From [Phialemoniopsis] sp. UDSM-2020 (Eukaryota; Ascomycota; Sordariomycetes; Thyridiales; Thyridiaceae), in assembly GCA_018873225.1 (NCBI GenBank), contig JAEILZ010000009.1, positions 2,781,501-2,845,500 on the forward strand: 64,000 nucleotides of DNA, in the 5' to 3' direction. Shown here one piece after another: positions 1 through 12,747 of this stretch. Under the pieces are notes generated by a model that saw only the letters and a program-made list of their open reading frames with translations, was not told where the DNA came from and made no database searches. Within the stretch, counting starts at the first letter, position 1. Each line of letters begins with the position of its first letter. A program made the position numbers and the translations under genes.

Positions 1-1860
1 GGGCGGCAGAGTTGCTAACATCGCAGACAGTGGCTACGCCCTTACCGACTTCTTCATGAAGGAAGTAGGCATCACACAATTCCAGTTCAATGTCGGAAAC
101 CAGTTGATGTACCTTGGAATTACATTGTTTGAGGTACGCGAGTGTACGATAAAGAGGCAGCAAAGGAACCTACTAACTTGCCATCAGTTACCATGCAACT
201 TGGTTTTGTACAGGGTAAGATAATCTTCCATTCCTTTACTCTCTTCATAAAGACTGACGGGAAAACATATGTAGATTGGCCCAGCAGTCTGGATTACCTT
301 CCAAATCCTTGCATGGTACGCACATTAGATGGGTAATTCCTCATTATGGGCAAGCTAACCTTGGGAAAAGGGGCCTGGTCGCCTCCCTCCAGATCTTCAT
401 CAAAGGCAAGGGAACTAGTCCTTACTATGCCGTCAAGTTTCTACTAGGGTGTGTCCTTCACAACTTGATGTGCTCATAGACGACCAGCTGACCAGAACAA
501 TAGCGCCTGTGAGTCCGGTTACATCCCCGCAGCGTTATACACGATCACTCGATTCTACACCATTGCGGAGACGAGCAAAAGATTCGCAATATTCTATCTC
601 GGCAACATGATGGCAAATGGTGCTGCAGGATTGATTGCCTATGGGATGTGAGTGGATAGCTTTTCCTGGCACCATTGTGGCTGGTCGGACTAACCTTGAC
701 GTGCTTCCAGTCTTCACATGAGAGGCGTTGCAGATCTCAGCGGTTGGCAATGGCTGTTCCTCGTAGGTTGACAAATCTTTCCACCAAGACAAACATGATT
801 CTAATGTTATAATACAGATCGAAGGTCTTATGACGATCCTCGCCGCGATCCTCTTCGTCGCTATTTTCCCACGATCGACCTCTCGGCCCGTTTCGATGTT
901 CAACATCCGGTTCTTCAACGATCGAGATGCCCAAATCCTCACCGCTCGCGTTCTTAGAGACGATCCGAGCAAGATCCATGTTCGCCAACATGTCACTCGT
1001 GAGGAGTTCAAAGCTGCTGTGAGTAGAACCTCTCTAGTAGGAGCGACAGTTGCTAAGCAGATGAACAGATCGGTAATTGGAAGACGATTGGACACGTCGT
1101 CATTACGCTTTGTTGTCTATCTGCGACTACCTCTCTTTTTGCGTACGGCCCTACGATCGTGGCTTCGTATAATTACGACCGATTGAAGTCGAACGCGATG
1201 GTTTCCATCGGCTATTGGATCCTCCTCGTGATGACTACTCTCTGGGGTTATATTGCGTAGGTCAAGGCCGGGGTCGAGGTACACCCTACGTGAAGAAACT
1301 CCAATGCTGACATTCCTCAGAGATAAATGGGGACGTCGAGGACCCATGGTCTTCCTAGGAGTCTTCATCGGCTTGATCTTGGTTGTGAGTTCTCCCACCC
1401 AAATCTGGCCTGACCTTAGCTGATGCATGTCAGATCGCAAACCGATGCATTGTCGAATCGGATAACTCTACAGCTAAATTTGCTGTCCTGACCCTTATCA
1501 TAGCTTTCAGCTTTGTTTGGCGTAAGTCGGACTTCCCAACACCTTTGCCACCCTTCAAGAGTGACTAATCTTATGATACCAGATCCTGTGAATGGAAGCT
1601 GGATGGCTCTCAACACCAAGACCGCTGGGGAGAGATCTGTCACCATGGCTATCTTTGTCATGGGTGCTAATGCGTCTGGGATCATCAGCTCTCAGATCTT
1701 CCAAGCCAATGATGCACCACGATATCGGACTGCCTGGACCGTCACTCTGGCCCTGTCTTGCGTCGGTGTCACGGCCAGTGCCCTGACCAATTTGCAGTAT
1801 TGGTACTTGAACAGGCGCAACGCGAGAAGAGGGGGTTCTGACTTCGTTTACAAGCCTTAA
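1..1860 (+). CDS. DAL5/TNA1-type MFS permease, 5'-truncated
   Basis: Plasma-membrane anion:cation symporter family transporter (allantoate/nicotinate/vitamin-type substrates in known relatives; substrate here unknown). The N-terminus lies left of the window. Exons read as 1-133, 188-214, 275-315, 371-448, 504-647, 711-762, 818-1018, 1069-1256, 1321-1384, 1434-1521 and 1583-1860, all in frame. Family landmarks are the first-loop stretch FNVGNQLMYLGITLFE, then LPCNLVLYR, IGPAVWITFQILAW, the helix GYIPAALYTITRFYT, WLFLIEGLMT before the central loop, and GRRGPMVFLG in the second half. Exon 2 is only 27 nt yet supplies the expected 'PSN' loop. At least ten introns make it one of the most fragmented genes here. 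It reads toward the regulator at 2192. Family assignment is firm; substrate is not predictable. Confidence 0.85.
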
Positions 1861-2191
1861 ATAGGCTCTGCAACAGGTCGAACATTGTCCGATACTTAGT
1901 AGAGAGATATGATGGGGGCAGGTTGAGTTGGAATCCGGAGATGTAAAGTTTATGGTGCGACTAGGTAATCGTACGGCACGGGTAGATACTTGCCGGCGTT
2001 TTGGCCGACGCTACCGTAGTGCCATGTCTCCAGTCTTCACGCCCTCCACACAAGCAGTTTTACACTAGTCTAGCTTTTCGCCGAAATCGACTGCGTGTTT
2101 CGGCGAATATATCAAGTTCGTCGAGACCTCCCAGAGTTTGTTGGTCCCGATCTACAACAGGCACGCAAAACCTTCAGACCGTTCCATCTCG
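1861..2191. other. Intergenic, MFS terminator and regulator promoter
   Basis: About 330 bases between the permease stop and the first ATG of the Zn2Cys6 gene. It must hold the 3' end of one gene and the promoter of the next. No clear TATA element or other feature was seen. Confidence 0.5.
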
Positions 2192-4476
2192 ATGTCTCCC
2201 TCAAGTCGCTCATATCATCTGCTGAATCGCCGGCGACCTTGTGACCAATGCCGTGCCCGGAAGCTCAGGTGTCAGAGCGACGGGCAACCCCCTTGCCAAA
2301 GATGTAACCACAGTGGTTTGCCATGCACCTTCTCGGCGAGAAAGAGTAGTGGGACCACGACCACGTCACCTGCGCCGAATCCGGATCGTCATGCGAACGG
2401 GGAAGTCCGTGCAGCCAACTCGCCGAACCCGTCCCTTTCGCTGCTGGAGGCGGCGCCCCACGCGCCCGGCACAGCTCTGCAGCCAAACCAGCAATCAGAG
2501 GGCTCTATCTCGGAGAAATGGACCATCGCGGCGACCACCCCGGCTCCTCCCTTTCCTGACACTAGCCTTGCTACCCAGATCTCACAAAGCTTGGAGAATC
2601 TTGAGGGTCATCATTACCAGGTCATCTACTCTTCGTCTGAAGCAGACGGTTGGTTGCTCAGGCACTGCAAATTCGACGACTATGGCTTTCAGAGGTCGCT
2701 TAAAGTTCACCTTCGCAATGCTGGCGGTGTTCCTACTAGAGAGAAGATTCCAGCCCACTTCTTTGTCAGTGAAGATGATGTTGCCGACGCCTCTAAGGTC
2801 GAACACAAGATCGGCTTGAGCAGCAACAAGGATGATTACCGTGCCCAGCTTTTTCTTCTCGTGCCTCAGAACCACGGTCTCAAATTGATCGATATGTAAG
2901 TTCAATTAACGACTGGACAGCGTCTACCTCAGAGATCTCAGCTAACCTTGAGCTCAGCTTTTCAAAGCGCGTTTATCCGATATTGCCCATCATATCGAGA
3001 AGTCAACTATGGCCCAGGCAGGGTCAAGTGCGTTCAGAGTCTCGGACGCTGGAAGCCATACCTACGCATCTTCTCGCAGCCATTTACGCGACCGCCTTGC
3101 CATTCGCCTCCGATAATGACTGTCTCGCCCTAGCGCTGATGCACAAGAGGCCCCCTGCCACTCAGATTTGGGCCATTGTGCACGAGCTCGTCCTCCGTGA
3201 CATACACACACCGCGCCTGTCGGTGTTGCAAGCAGCTCTTCTTTACGTACACAAGCAATCTCAGGATGAGGAGAGCTACGCGATGGCAGATACTCCTTAC
3301 AACTGGTCATTCATGGGAATGGTGGCTGGGTTGGCCTATTCACTTGGTCTGAACCTCACCTGTGACCTGTTTGGGATCCCAGCGCAGGAGAAAAGATTGC
3401 GTAAAAGGCTCTGGTGGGCGGTATATGTGGAGGACAAGATGATGTCGTTGGTCATGGGTCGTGCCCCCTACATACGCTCATCGGAATGGGACGTCCTCGA
3501 ACTTGACGACGATGATTTTGTCATCACAACGTCGTCCGCTCCACCATTCTTTCACTCTCCTTTCCGGCACATGGTGAAACTCGCGGATATCGCAGAATCA
3601 GTTCAAGAACAGATGTAGTAAGTCGTTTCTCTTCTTTCTCTTGAGACCTAGGCTATGCTAACAGAGAATCTCAGCTCCCTAAGAGCGAGTCAAAGACTTG
3701 CCGAAGACATCGGTGGATCGGTGGCAGTCGCAAAGCCATTGCTACATAAGCTAAGCCTCTGGAGAGAGTCACTACCCTTGCCAACAGACTCCCATTGTTT
3801 AGATGATGCGTCAAGGGGAGCTACGAAGCCATACCCCGCAACCATTTACACCGCATATTTGACCCTCGTTGTCTGCGTATGGAGAGCCCTGTTGAGGACA
3901 ACGGTACGATCCTCGGATCCCCCGCAGGTCATTAATATTCAAGATCCTTCCGATCTACCTACCTCCGTATTGACCGACATAGATTGGACTTTTGACTGTC
4001 TTCCAGAGATCAGCCCACAAATCGCAAGAGACAGACGAGGAACCAACGGCATCGCCGATGAGATTTACGAGGCAGGTTTCAACTGTGGGACTACTTTCGT
4101 TGAGTTCATTTCTCGCCTCGGCTTCCCCGCCTTCGGCGAATTCTGGCATTCCTGTAAGTCCTATGAAGCCCTATCATACCAGCCCTATCATACCAGCCCT
4201 TCATACTGACCAAGTGTGCGGCCAGGGTCTCGCAAAAGCTTTGCGCTGATCTCTAGCTTCCTCACACTCCTACTGGTTCAAGCTCCCGATTCTGCCAAGG
4301 CTCTCATGGCAAGGCGACTCCTTGAAAAATGGCGACAACTTCTACGTGACCACAGGACAGCCTTTCCTCTCTTCTCCCTGGCCAAGATTCGGACGGATTC
4401 GTATTGTTGGGCTGGCCTAGAGAACACATTTCACCTTCCCCCACACGTTGAAGAGGCTCTACACCGCGAAGTCTGA
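2192..4476 (+). CDS. Zn2Cys6 transcription factor with fungal-specific TF domain
   Basis: Nuclear DNA-binding regulator of about 697 residues. Exons 2192-2895, 2958-3617, 3675-4153 and 4226-4476. The binuclear zinc cluster is close to the N-terminus (Cys 17, 20, 27, 35, 38, 45; basic RARKLR between Cys 20 and 27). A Ser/Pro/Thr-rich linker follows. The central block with KVHLRNAGGVPTREKIPAHF and the middle-homology helices (VLQAALLYVHKQ, MGMVAGLAYSLGLNLTCD, RLRKRLWWAVYVEDKMMSL) are typical of PF04082. The HLRNAGGVP segment recalls the DAL81/TamA nitrogen-regulator group, but that is only an impression. The start is the only ATG upstream of the zinc cluster. It lies between two MFS genes on the same strand, so control of one of them is possible but unproven. 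Confidence 0.88.
4170..4201 (+). repeat. Short tandem repeat inside intron 3
   Basis: The unit CCCTATCATACCAG is repeated with a partial third copy inside the last intron of the Zn2Cys6 gene. It is probably a local slippage product and does not affect coding. Confidence 0.7.
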
Positions 4477-5293
4477 TCTCCCCCGGAAGGGAGTGCATAA
4501 GCTTATGTCTTCTCCTACAAGGACTCCGAAGGCTTACCTTATTTCTCAAGAAGCGGCTTCCTATCAGAATACACGTTCTCTGTCTCTAAACGCTTTTTGT
4601 TTCTGATCTCATTCGTGTTGTTCGAAATGACTGCGGCCTTGTGTTGTTGACTTTGCTTTGGTCTCGGGACCGTATGAGCGCAGCCTGAAAAGCACCTGGA
4701 ACAGGGACAGATGGTAGACGAGGGAGCCCCGATAGCTGCGTTATCGTGCATTCTGATCTGTTCTGAACGAACTGGGGTCATTGGGTGTACTGCTATGACA
4801 AGATGTACGCAAGCAACAGTAATGACAATCGCGGGTGGATCTTTGGTTCAGCGTTAATACTACAGTCGAGCAGAGGTAGCAATTTCGGTCAGGCAACTTC
4901 TTTAAATACCAACAACCAACACCAGGGAAGCGCCCATTCCCAGATGTCATGTCCGTGTCCGCGGAAATGTCAGCTTGCTGCTGATTGAAGGGCGCCTCGT
5001 GTCAATCACGTCTTCGCCGAAATCGCCGAAATGACCCACACTTCCGGCGAAACATCAAGAGCCAAGTTCTCGTCCAAAGCATGATGGTGGGAGGGCGATG
5101 GCTTATAAATGAATGCGAAACTGAATCAGAAGCCAACAGTCGATTGAGTCTTGAGGGACAAACTCAAAATTCCTGACAGGCACAGACACTCTTCCGAGTG
5201 CGAACTCGACTAAATATCTCTGAAGCGTTTGCAAGCTTCTTTTTGTCTTCTCCAGTCACAGTTGCAACGTGATATGAAAGCCAAGTCAAAACA
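4477..5293. other. Intergenic, promoter of MFS gene
   Basis: About 820 bases without a supported gene. A GCTTATAAATG stretch near 5100 is a plausible TATA element for the gene starting at 5294. Short open frames here have no family features. Confidence 0.5.
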
Positions 5294-6645
5294 ATGGGAG
5301 CAGAGGAAGAACACATCTATCCTGAAGGCGGGACAAAGGCATGGCTTGTCGTGCTAGGAGCTTGGTGCGGCATGGTCCCTTCAATGGGGCTCCTCAACAC
5401 CTTGGCAGTCCTCCACGCATGGATCGCAGACAATGAGCTCCATGACATCTCCTCTTCCGATCTAGGTTGGATATTTAGCACCTACACATTCTTTCTCTAC
5501 TCGTGCGGCGTTGTAGTGGGTGAGTCTCGATCGTCCTCACAGACTGCTTCAGAAGAGGAGATAGCTAAACCTTTTCCAGGGCCAATGTTTGATGCCTACA
5601 ACCCAAGAGTTTTGCTCATTCCTGGAAGTTTTGGCATTGTATTGTCAACCATTTGCTTGAGTTTCTCTCGAGGTATGAACTTATCTCCTTTGTCTTCCAA
5701 GCCAAATAACAGCACGCCCTAACATCAACAACAGAATTCTATCAGTTTGTTCTCTCCTTTGGCGTGCTTGGAGGGATCTCTGCCTCAATGCTGTTCAACC
5801 CTAGCGTGTCAGCCATCAGTCACTGGTTCTCCATCAGGCGTGGCCTAGCCACTGGTGTGGCTTGCACGGCTGGGGGTCTCGGAGGGATCTTCTTCCCTCT
5901 TCTGATCATCTATCTAGCACCCTTGATTGGTTTTGCTTGGGCTTTGCGGATTGTGGGACTGGTCTGTGCGGTCTTCTGCCTCTTGGCCTGTCTCCTCATC
6001 AGAAAGAAATTGCCACCCAAAGAAGATTCGGTCGTCGCTCTAGACCTAAGAGCGCTGTCTGACATCCGCTACGCTGTGACAGTGGCTGCAGTGTTCTTCA
6101 TCGAGGCTGCTGTCTTCATCCCGTATACCTATATCTCGTCGTATGCGATCTATATGGGCATGGACACGAGGCAGGCCCTGCTACTCAATGTCCTCCTGAA
6201 CGCCGGCGCCGTGCCTGGGAGAGCGATGCCCGGCCACGTCGCAGACCAGATAGGGGTCTTCAACACCATGATCATCACCGCGTTTGTATGCTCTGCATTC
6301 ATCCTTGGCCTTTGGTTGCCGATGCACAGTTTGAATGCAGCGGCAATCACAGCTTTCACAGTCATGTTTGGCTTCTTCTCGGGTTCCGCAATTGCCTTGA
6401 CGCCTGTCGCCATTGGCAAGATGTGTCAAACAGAGGACTACGGCAAGAGGAATGGGACTGCGTTTGCAGTAGCTAGTATCGGTACTTTGGTGGGCATTCC
6501 CATCGCAGGGGTCATTCAGAGAGCAAGCGGTGGAGCTTATGACGGACTGATCATCTTTGGAGGTGCGATCTACGCCATCGCTATGCTCATGCTCATGGTG
6601 GCAAGAGTCCTTGTGACTGGTTTCAAGATCAGCGCAAAATTCTAG
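5294..6645 (+). CDS. Monocarboxylate-type MFS transporter
   Basis: Polytopic plasma-membrane transporter of about 409 residues in the fungal monocarboxylate porter group (MCH-like). Exons 5294-5519, 5580-5672 and 5735-6645. The N-terminal EGGTKAWLVVLGAWCGM is the hallmark opening of this group, followed by SSSDLGWIFSTYTFFLY and the loop GPMFDAYNPRVLLIPGS. The second half carries SHWFSIRRGLATGVACTAGGL (helix 4-5 region), the central loop, GHVADQIGVFNTM, and the final helices ending KISAKF. The length is slightly short but all segments are present. It sits just downstream of the Zn2Cys6 gene on the same strand. Substrate is unknown; relatives move riboflavin, monocarboxylates or secondary metabolites. 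Confidence 0.88.
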
Positions 6646-8460
6646 GTCGGCCTATTGTAAGTGTCCGAAGAACGCATATGAGTAGACATAAATAGAACGA
6701 ACAGGCAGTGTACGCCGGCTTCACATAGTTAGTTTGCTCGATGCTGCACTACTCCGTACACAATCCAACCAGTGCAAGGATATGTCTTCTTTGAGAAGCA
6801 CGTCAAGCGGCAAGCTCGAATTCCGGGCCGTTTGTCAGGGGCACAGCTTCGGCCGAGAGGTCATTCCCTACAACGAGCAAGTTTTAAAAGAGGTGCGGGT
6901 ATCTGTCCTAGGCCAGCTTTGTGATAGCATCTTTCCTGGGGTCCCAAGATCACGGGAGTTTCATTGGGCCGCAGAACCGTCGGCACCTTTGGGCGTAGTC
7001 AAATTCATCGATGGGTGGCTCCGTAACTATGACGGATATAGGATCGTGACTCGGGCCAGCCCCTGGTAAGATAGATGGGTCGCATTGCTCTTTGGGGGAG
7101 GCGAAGACGCCAGGCTTTGCTAGCTAGGCTAAAATAGGCAACTCTTTGAGAGCTACTAACAGCTTAGCCATGCGATACCGGGATCGCATGATTCACCAGT
7201 CATCATGCTGCTTGGTGCTGTTGGCGCCGCATATAAGCACGCCCGTAGGATCAAGCGCGGGCATGCGCCGCGGAGAGGAATCGACGGCTCGTCCGGGGCT
7301 CAGAAGTCCAACCGCACCCCGGAGATGAGCACGTGTCTTTCATAGCTCTGATGTGATTGAAGGATGAGGCACAATCCCGTCTCACATGTGAAGCAGTCTA
7401 TCTCTGTGCCGCTGATATCCCAAGCTGTGGGAGATTTGCACCTCCCAGCTTCCACCCCTGCCACTGCCACCGCCATTCTCCGCCCGGCGGAGTTGGATGC
7501 GGGAAGCAGAGGAGCAGAGAGTAGACAAGACATGGACTTTCTTGTGTCATTCCTTGGCTATATATAACAATAGCAATGATCGGGGGGTATGTCACAAGTC
7601 AATCGGTCGAGATGAAATCCGGCGCTACGTGCATGTGCTGACTGAGAAACGGAGATCGGGTCAATGTAAGGTTCTCACCCGCCCCTCTACGGGGTTAATA
7701 ACTGGCCGCTGATTGACCAGTTTCAGAGCAACGATGGATCCGCGGAAAGGGTCGGGCAGGACAGGATCTGCGACCGGGCAGGACAGGATCTGCGACCGTC
7801 AAAATCCACCGCACTCTTGCGGTACCCTCACGACCAGACCCCAAAAGCTTGTCCTGTCCCCAGCCCGAGTCGACAGACCACTTGCTCTCGGCTTGCAGGG
7901 CTGTCAACTCCTTCACTGGTCCGTTCGGGTTTGGCCCTTCCCCCAGCCTGAGATTCTTGCTCGAAAGAGGGGGCCTAGGCGCCATTGAAGGATTCAAGCG
8001 CGCCTCCACAGCTCCACACCGCGAGGCCGGAACGCGGACCCGCTCACAACGTATGTCGTCTCGTTTTCTTGGGCTCTGGTGGCCAGACTTGATCTGCCAG
8101 GATCCGTTGTTGCATCGACCCTGTCTTTCTCGATAGGGCACCCTTCCAAAGCAAGCTTTCCCAGGGGTAGTAGGAGCGTATCTTGACGAATGCCCTTCTG
8201 CTTTGTTTCTTTTTAAAACTCCATCGCCACCACGCCTTGCTGCCGCCGCCACAAACGGGCTGCCGTATGGGGGTCAGGAAGCTTACTCACGCGTGCGAGA
8301 TAGATCTGGTCGAATCTTATATCTCGGTTAGGCGCTCTGCGACTCGCTCTTCTTTCCCGGTGTTTGCCGCCGCTCCTGATCAGACCACCGAGACAAACGC
8401 ACATCCGGTCGGCTGCGGCAGAGCGCGTCTATCTCCCCTGAGTCCCTTCAAACCATCCCC
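6646..8460. other. Intergenic 1.8 kb
   Basis: A long region with no gene I can support. A 111-codon open frame at 6734-7069 has no recognisable domain. A 22-bp tandem duplication lies at 7753-7797. The last few hundred bases must be the promoter and leader of the regulator starting at 8461. Confidence 0.45.
7753..7797 (+). repeat. 22-bp direct tandem duplication
   Basis: Two head-to-tail copies of a 22-base unit starting CGGGCAGGACAGGATCTGCG. The copies are identical over the unit, suggesting a recent duplication in noncoding DNA. Confidence 0.8.
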
Positions 8461-11136
8461 ATGGCGGCCGTGGCCAGTCCGAGCGACCCCCTCAGAACAC
8501 GGGCAGCACCGCCCAGGAGAAAGTTCGCAACTCCTCCTGTCAAAGTCGCTTGTTTATCATGGTAAGCATCTCTGTGCACACATATATATACGTATATCTA
8601 TATGTATATGTTGTCCTCAGAGCATATCCCGCATCTTTTTCGGCATCCGCCAGCTAATCCCGATCAAACTGAACAGCAGAGCAAGCCGGACGAGATGTGA
8701 TGGGGGCACGCCTTGTCACTCGGTAAGCATCACCTAATACCATGTCTTCATTTGGGTCAACCTCCGATCGCTTGGCATCCAGTAACTGACAATTACTTTT
8801 GCTTTGACACGTCATAGTGTGTTAACAAAGGCAATCAATGTGTTTACAAAGCCAGCCGCCGAGGCGGTCCCCGCGTCAGAAAGAAGGTTACTACTCCGAG
8901 ACCAGATCCCGAGCAAGATGCCGTCGGTGAGGCGGAACCTTCCCCGCAGCAACGTAGGTGTTCCGAACCAACTGAGGATCGTTTTCAAAGCTTGGAAGTT
9001 GATTTAAAAAAGCTGACCCAGCTCCAGCCTTGCCCATTCAGAACTATGTCGACCCGGGTGCTGGACTCAGACAGATCCAGGATGTCTCCGGAGATAGCGA
9101 CTTCATGTTCGATACCCTCTTCATGGGCGATCTCCCCGACTTGAACTTTGGGGACATGGCTATGGGGGTCGACATCCCACTTGCACCGTCGCTCGGTCCC
9201 TTGGCTAGAACCTATCGCACTGATCAAGATGTGTAGGTCTCGCCTGACCAACGGTCTCTGTTCATTCGTGTGTAATTGCTGACACATTCCAGACTGGCTG
9301 CATACTACATATGGCTACACCCCTTTCTTCCCATCTTGCCGCCGCCAGAGACCTCGTCTCACGCCGACAGAGTGATACCCTTGAGCCAGCATGACACAAA
9401 CGGCTTCAGATCCGGCCTAGAGCCGTCGACTCCGTTGACACTGGCCATCTCCGCCATCCTTGCTCTGATCCCTTGCGCCGAAGATCTCAACCATATGAGC
9501 GCGGAGTCTGTGATCTTCCGGCGCAAGTATGCACACTACCTGGCGCAGGCCGCCATCGAGGCCATCGAGATGGAGAACGAGATACCCAGCTCTTCGATCG
9601 ATCCGTCAAAAGCATTGGACCAGCCTACGGGCGTCGTACCAAACAGGGAACCATTCCACCCGCGACTACCGATCGAGCTCGAGTCCATCGTCGCTCTGGA
9701 CATACTGAGCGTCTACGAGTACGCTCAGAGGGGCAACATGCGCAAAATGCAGAGCAGGGCGACGCAGGCTTTTGCTACAGCCATGATGAACTTTTCCCTC
9801 CACTCGAGGGGCATGGAAGAAGACTACTTTGCGGAGGCAAGGAGGAGGGTATGGTGGGTGACGGTATGCATATCCCAATTCTTGAAGTTCTACTTGTTTC
9901 TCGGACAGACGACTGATTGGGGAAACAGTTCCTCTGCATGTGTCAAGCGTGCATTGTCAGCAACACGGTGAGCGATGCCTAGTCCTTGTGAAGGGAGCCT
10001 ACTGACTGTTTCCAAAGTCTCCATCCTTCGACTGTTTCTCGCCGACCTTTACAACCGCATATCCAACCTTGGACGTCGACCCAGAGGTACGTTTTCATCG
10101 AATAGGCCGACAGAAGGGTGAGCATGGTATACTGACATTGCCCACATTATAAAGGCATGGGCCGCATTGATCCACTCACAACAAGCTATCCTCGCGGCAA
10201 CCGAATTCGTGATCGAGAGAAGCAAGAGGTTCAAGGCACACGGCGATATGGGAGCGATGTGCCGAAAGATGAGGGAGCTGGAGAGCTATATCGGTCCACT
10301 TGTTGAGGAGTCGGAGAAGTGGGCACTCGGCGGGCCCCTGACCGCTCAGGTCGACACGGAGGAGCACATCCTTGCTCGATCATTGAAGGCAATGGCTACT
10401 ATCAAGTTGAACAGCGCCCGGATCAAAATCCACAGGTACTCGGCTTTCTCGGATCTGCCGGTGTTCTCCTCGAAACACTGCGATCTACGATCGACGAGCG
10501 ACCCGGAAGGACAAGACCCGAGGGTCTGGCCAGCCTGTGGGTGCAGTCCCATCAGCGGATGCAGCCCGACCAGCTCGGCCGACTCGACAAACTCGCCTGC
10601 CCTGTCGTCACAAACGACACCACTGGCCACCGATGCAACCGGCCGGCCGCCATCTCCTTCGAGCCAGCCGTTCAGCAGCCACATCTCCGCCAAGGTCTGC
10701 CTGCGATCTGCCCTGGCCATCGCGCAGGGCTTCGACAACCTCCCCTACCCGAACCCGTCTGGAAACTTAGCCGGTCAGGAGTTCCCCTTCCTGTCGCCCA
10801 CGTCCTCGGTCGTGGCGCCCCGGACGATGCCGTCGTTTGCCTGCTGCGCGATGCAGAGCGCCTACTCGCTCCTGATGATATTCCAGAGGACGCAGTCGCG
10901 ATACCCGCAGGGCAGTGGGAACATGGTTCTTGTCAGCAGCATGCTGGTGCGGCTGCAGCAGGGGTTGACATCGATATCAGCGGTCCTGGAAAACTACGCC
11001 ACCGCGTTTGAGGCTTTGGGAGGCATGCGAGGTGAGTGTCCTCTGTCAGACTGTGTGCATGTCGAGTAGCTAACCATTCAATGTTACAGACCAGATACGA
11101 ATGGCAGTGGACACATCTAGGGTCTTCGACACGTAG
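8461..11136 (+). CDS. Zn2Cys6 transcription factor, nine exons
   Basis: Nuclear regulator of about 698 residues. Exons 8461-8561, 8677-8722, 8818-8953, 9022-9232, 9293-9863, 9929-9967, 10018-10086, 10155-11031 and 11090-11136 sum to an intact frame. The zinc cluster is split over the first three exons (Cys 31, 34, 41, 47, 50, 57; RASRTR between the second and third), followed by ASRRGGPRVRKK, a linker seen in a widespread family of fungal C6 proteins. The middle region carries LAAYYIWLHPFLPILPPPE, IVALDILSVYEYAQRGNMRK and EARRRVWWVT. The C-terminal part has a low-complexity Ser/Pro insert near 10560-10680 and ends with a ligand-domain-like helix set. Because the cluster is split, single open frames miss its beginning. 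The target pathway is unknown. Confidence 0.85.
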
Positions 11137-11703
11137 AAACAACTACAGAAAGATGCATTTGGCTTCTACATTTTGAGCAACGTGGAAAAAACTGACAGCT
11201 TGCAAGCATACTGGCGTTTGGGACACAATGTATGAAAAGATTTACGAACACAGATTCAATACCCGTCTCTACACTATTTTGCTCTCGAAACATGCCTGGT
11301 TGTCCCATAGCATGACCTTGGATACTGACTTGAATGCACGCGATTCAAGCTGGACACGTCGTCTTAGCGCATGCTCTCCACGAGAGATCTGCCAAGATCA
11401 TGGCCATATGACTGACCCGCGCAAGCCGCGACACGCAGACGATGTGCAATATCAAAATTCTCAAGTCCACATCTCCCCGAATAGGCAAGCTGTTTCACTG
11501 CACAAGTGGGGTTTTGTGTCGGAATACCAAGCAATGCCATCCGCCAGCAGGTCCAACGGTTTTGACACAGCTGCGGGACTGCATCCACACTCGCGTGCAC
11601 AGATTTGCACGCCGACATGCGCCAAGGGTCGTCGTGAAATTGGGAGTGGCAGTGTCATGGCCCCAATGCATCGGTGGAGCGAGCTTGAGTCAAAAATCTT
11701 TTT

Positions 11704-12070
11704 TTATCGGATGCGCTGGACGTGGCTCGTCACGATCATCAACAGACAGTTCGGGGCAAGGTCGGCTACAGGGGTGGTGTCTGGGCGTTCTTGGCGTAAA
11801 TAACCTTGAGAGCCCTTAGCAAGGGACACCAAGCGATCCCTGTTGATCTTGGGCGATGACTGGTAAGACGGGTACACAACGCGGAGTGTTCCAGGGCCGA
11901 CCAGGTTGATATGTTCGAACAAACATCATATCTCTGCAATTTCCAAGGTCTTGCAGCTCTCCTGCCCCAAGAATACTCTACTCCTTGTTTGTTCCCATGA
12001 AAACCAGCGATCTCATGACCTGCCGGGTGGTTGCCATTGGAGACCTCCGACTCGTAGAGAATGCCTGACC
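11704..12070 (-). pseudogene. Possible decayed coding relic
   Basis: On the minus strand a 72-codon open frame (11704-11922) reads with codon choices like real genes and contains NLVGPGTLRVVYPSYQ. Upstream, in another frame, a stretch reads SNGNHPAGHEIAGFHGNKQG. Together they resemble exons of one gene broken by frame changes, or exons whose introns I cannot place. No family was recognised. It could equally be chance. Confidence 0.2.
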
Positions 12071-12737
12071 ATCGTCCTAGCGCCCCTTTTTACAGACAGA
12101 CATGCCAGCCCGGGTGACTCTTCTGGCTAGAGTAGGCCTAAAAGGGACCAGAGGAAAGTCTTTGCTGCTTGGCGACTCGCCTACGCACACCAATCACGTC
12201 GCGGGCTGCCCTCTGGCCCGATGGAGCCCGTACAAAGTACGAAAAAAGAGTTCCCACTATCTCGACGCTAGCACCTCAGCTCATAAACAGCATCATGTGA
12301 AAAGCTGTGAAAAGCAACGCTCCAAAGTAAGCTTCTTGAGATTGCATTCCAGCCGCTCGACTCTAGGCGGGGGCAGTGAAGGGTGGCCTGACCAATGCCA
12401 CGCCCACCGTGAAGCCTCTTCATCTCGCTACCCATGTCCCGCGGCGTTGGACAAGCCACGTCACAGACGCTTTGGGTTAGGGCTGAGGACCAACCGGCAC
12501 TTGGGCTGGCTTGGCGTCTCGAATTGTGGGTGTTTTCAACGGGCTGATTGAAAGGCTGAGAGCTATCGACGATGCTTTTCGTCCAGTCAAGGGTGGGCTT
12601 GGGAAAAAGTGGTGTTATCGCGAGCCATGTGCCGTGGGTAGTGAAGGCTAACAGTCCATTCCGAAAAAGTGAGTGAGTGTGTGTGTGCCTGAGTCGGTTG
12701 GGCGGCCAGTGTCTCTCATCGTCCATCCGTGTGCTCC

Positions 12738-12747
12738 CATATATACC
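12738..12747 (+). promoter_or_regulatory. TATA-like element of PLAC8 gene
   Basis: A CATATATACC stretch lies about 215 bases before the ATG and is followed by pyrimidine-rich DNA, as in strong fungal promoters. Assignment is by position and composition only. Confidence 0.4.

Noticed and set aside
8183..8737. 184-codon open frame before the second regulator
   Set aside because: It runs through the exon 1 and intron 1 of the Zn2Cys6 gene in another frame and lacks homology features.
11228..11803. 191-codon open frame
   Set aside because: Random-looking composition, no domain, no splice partners.
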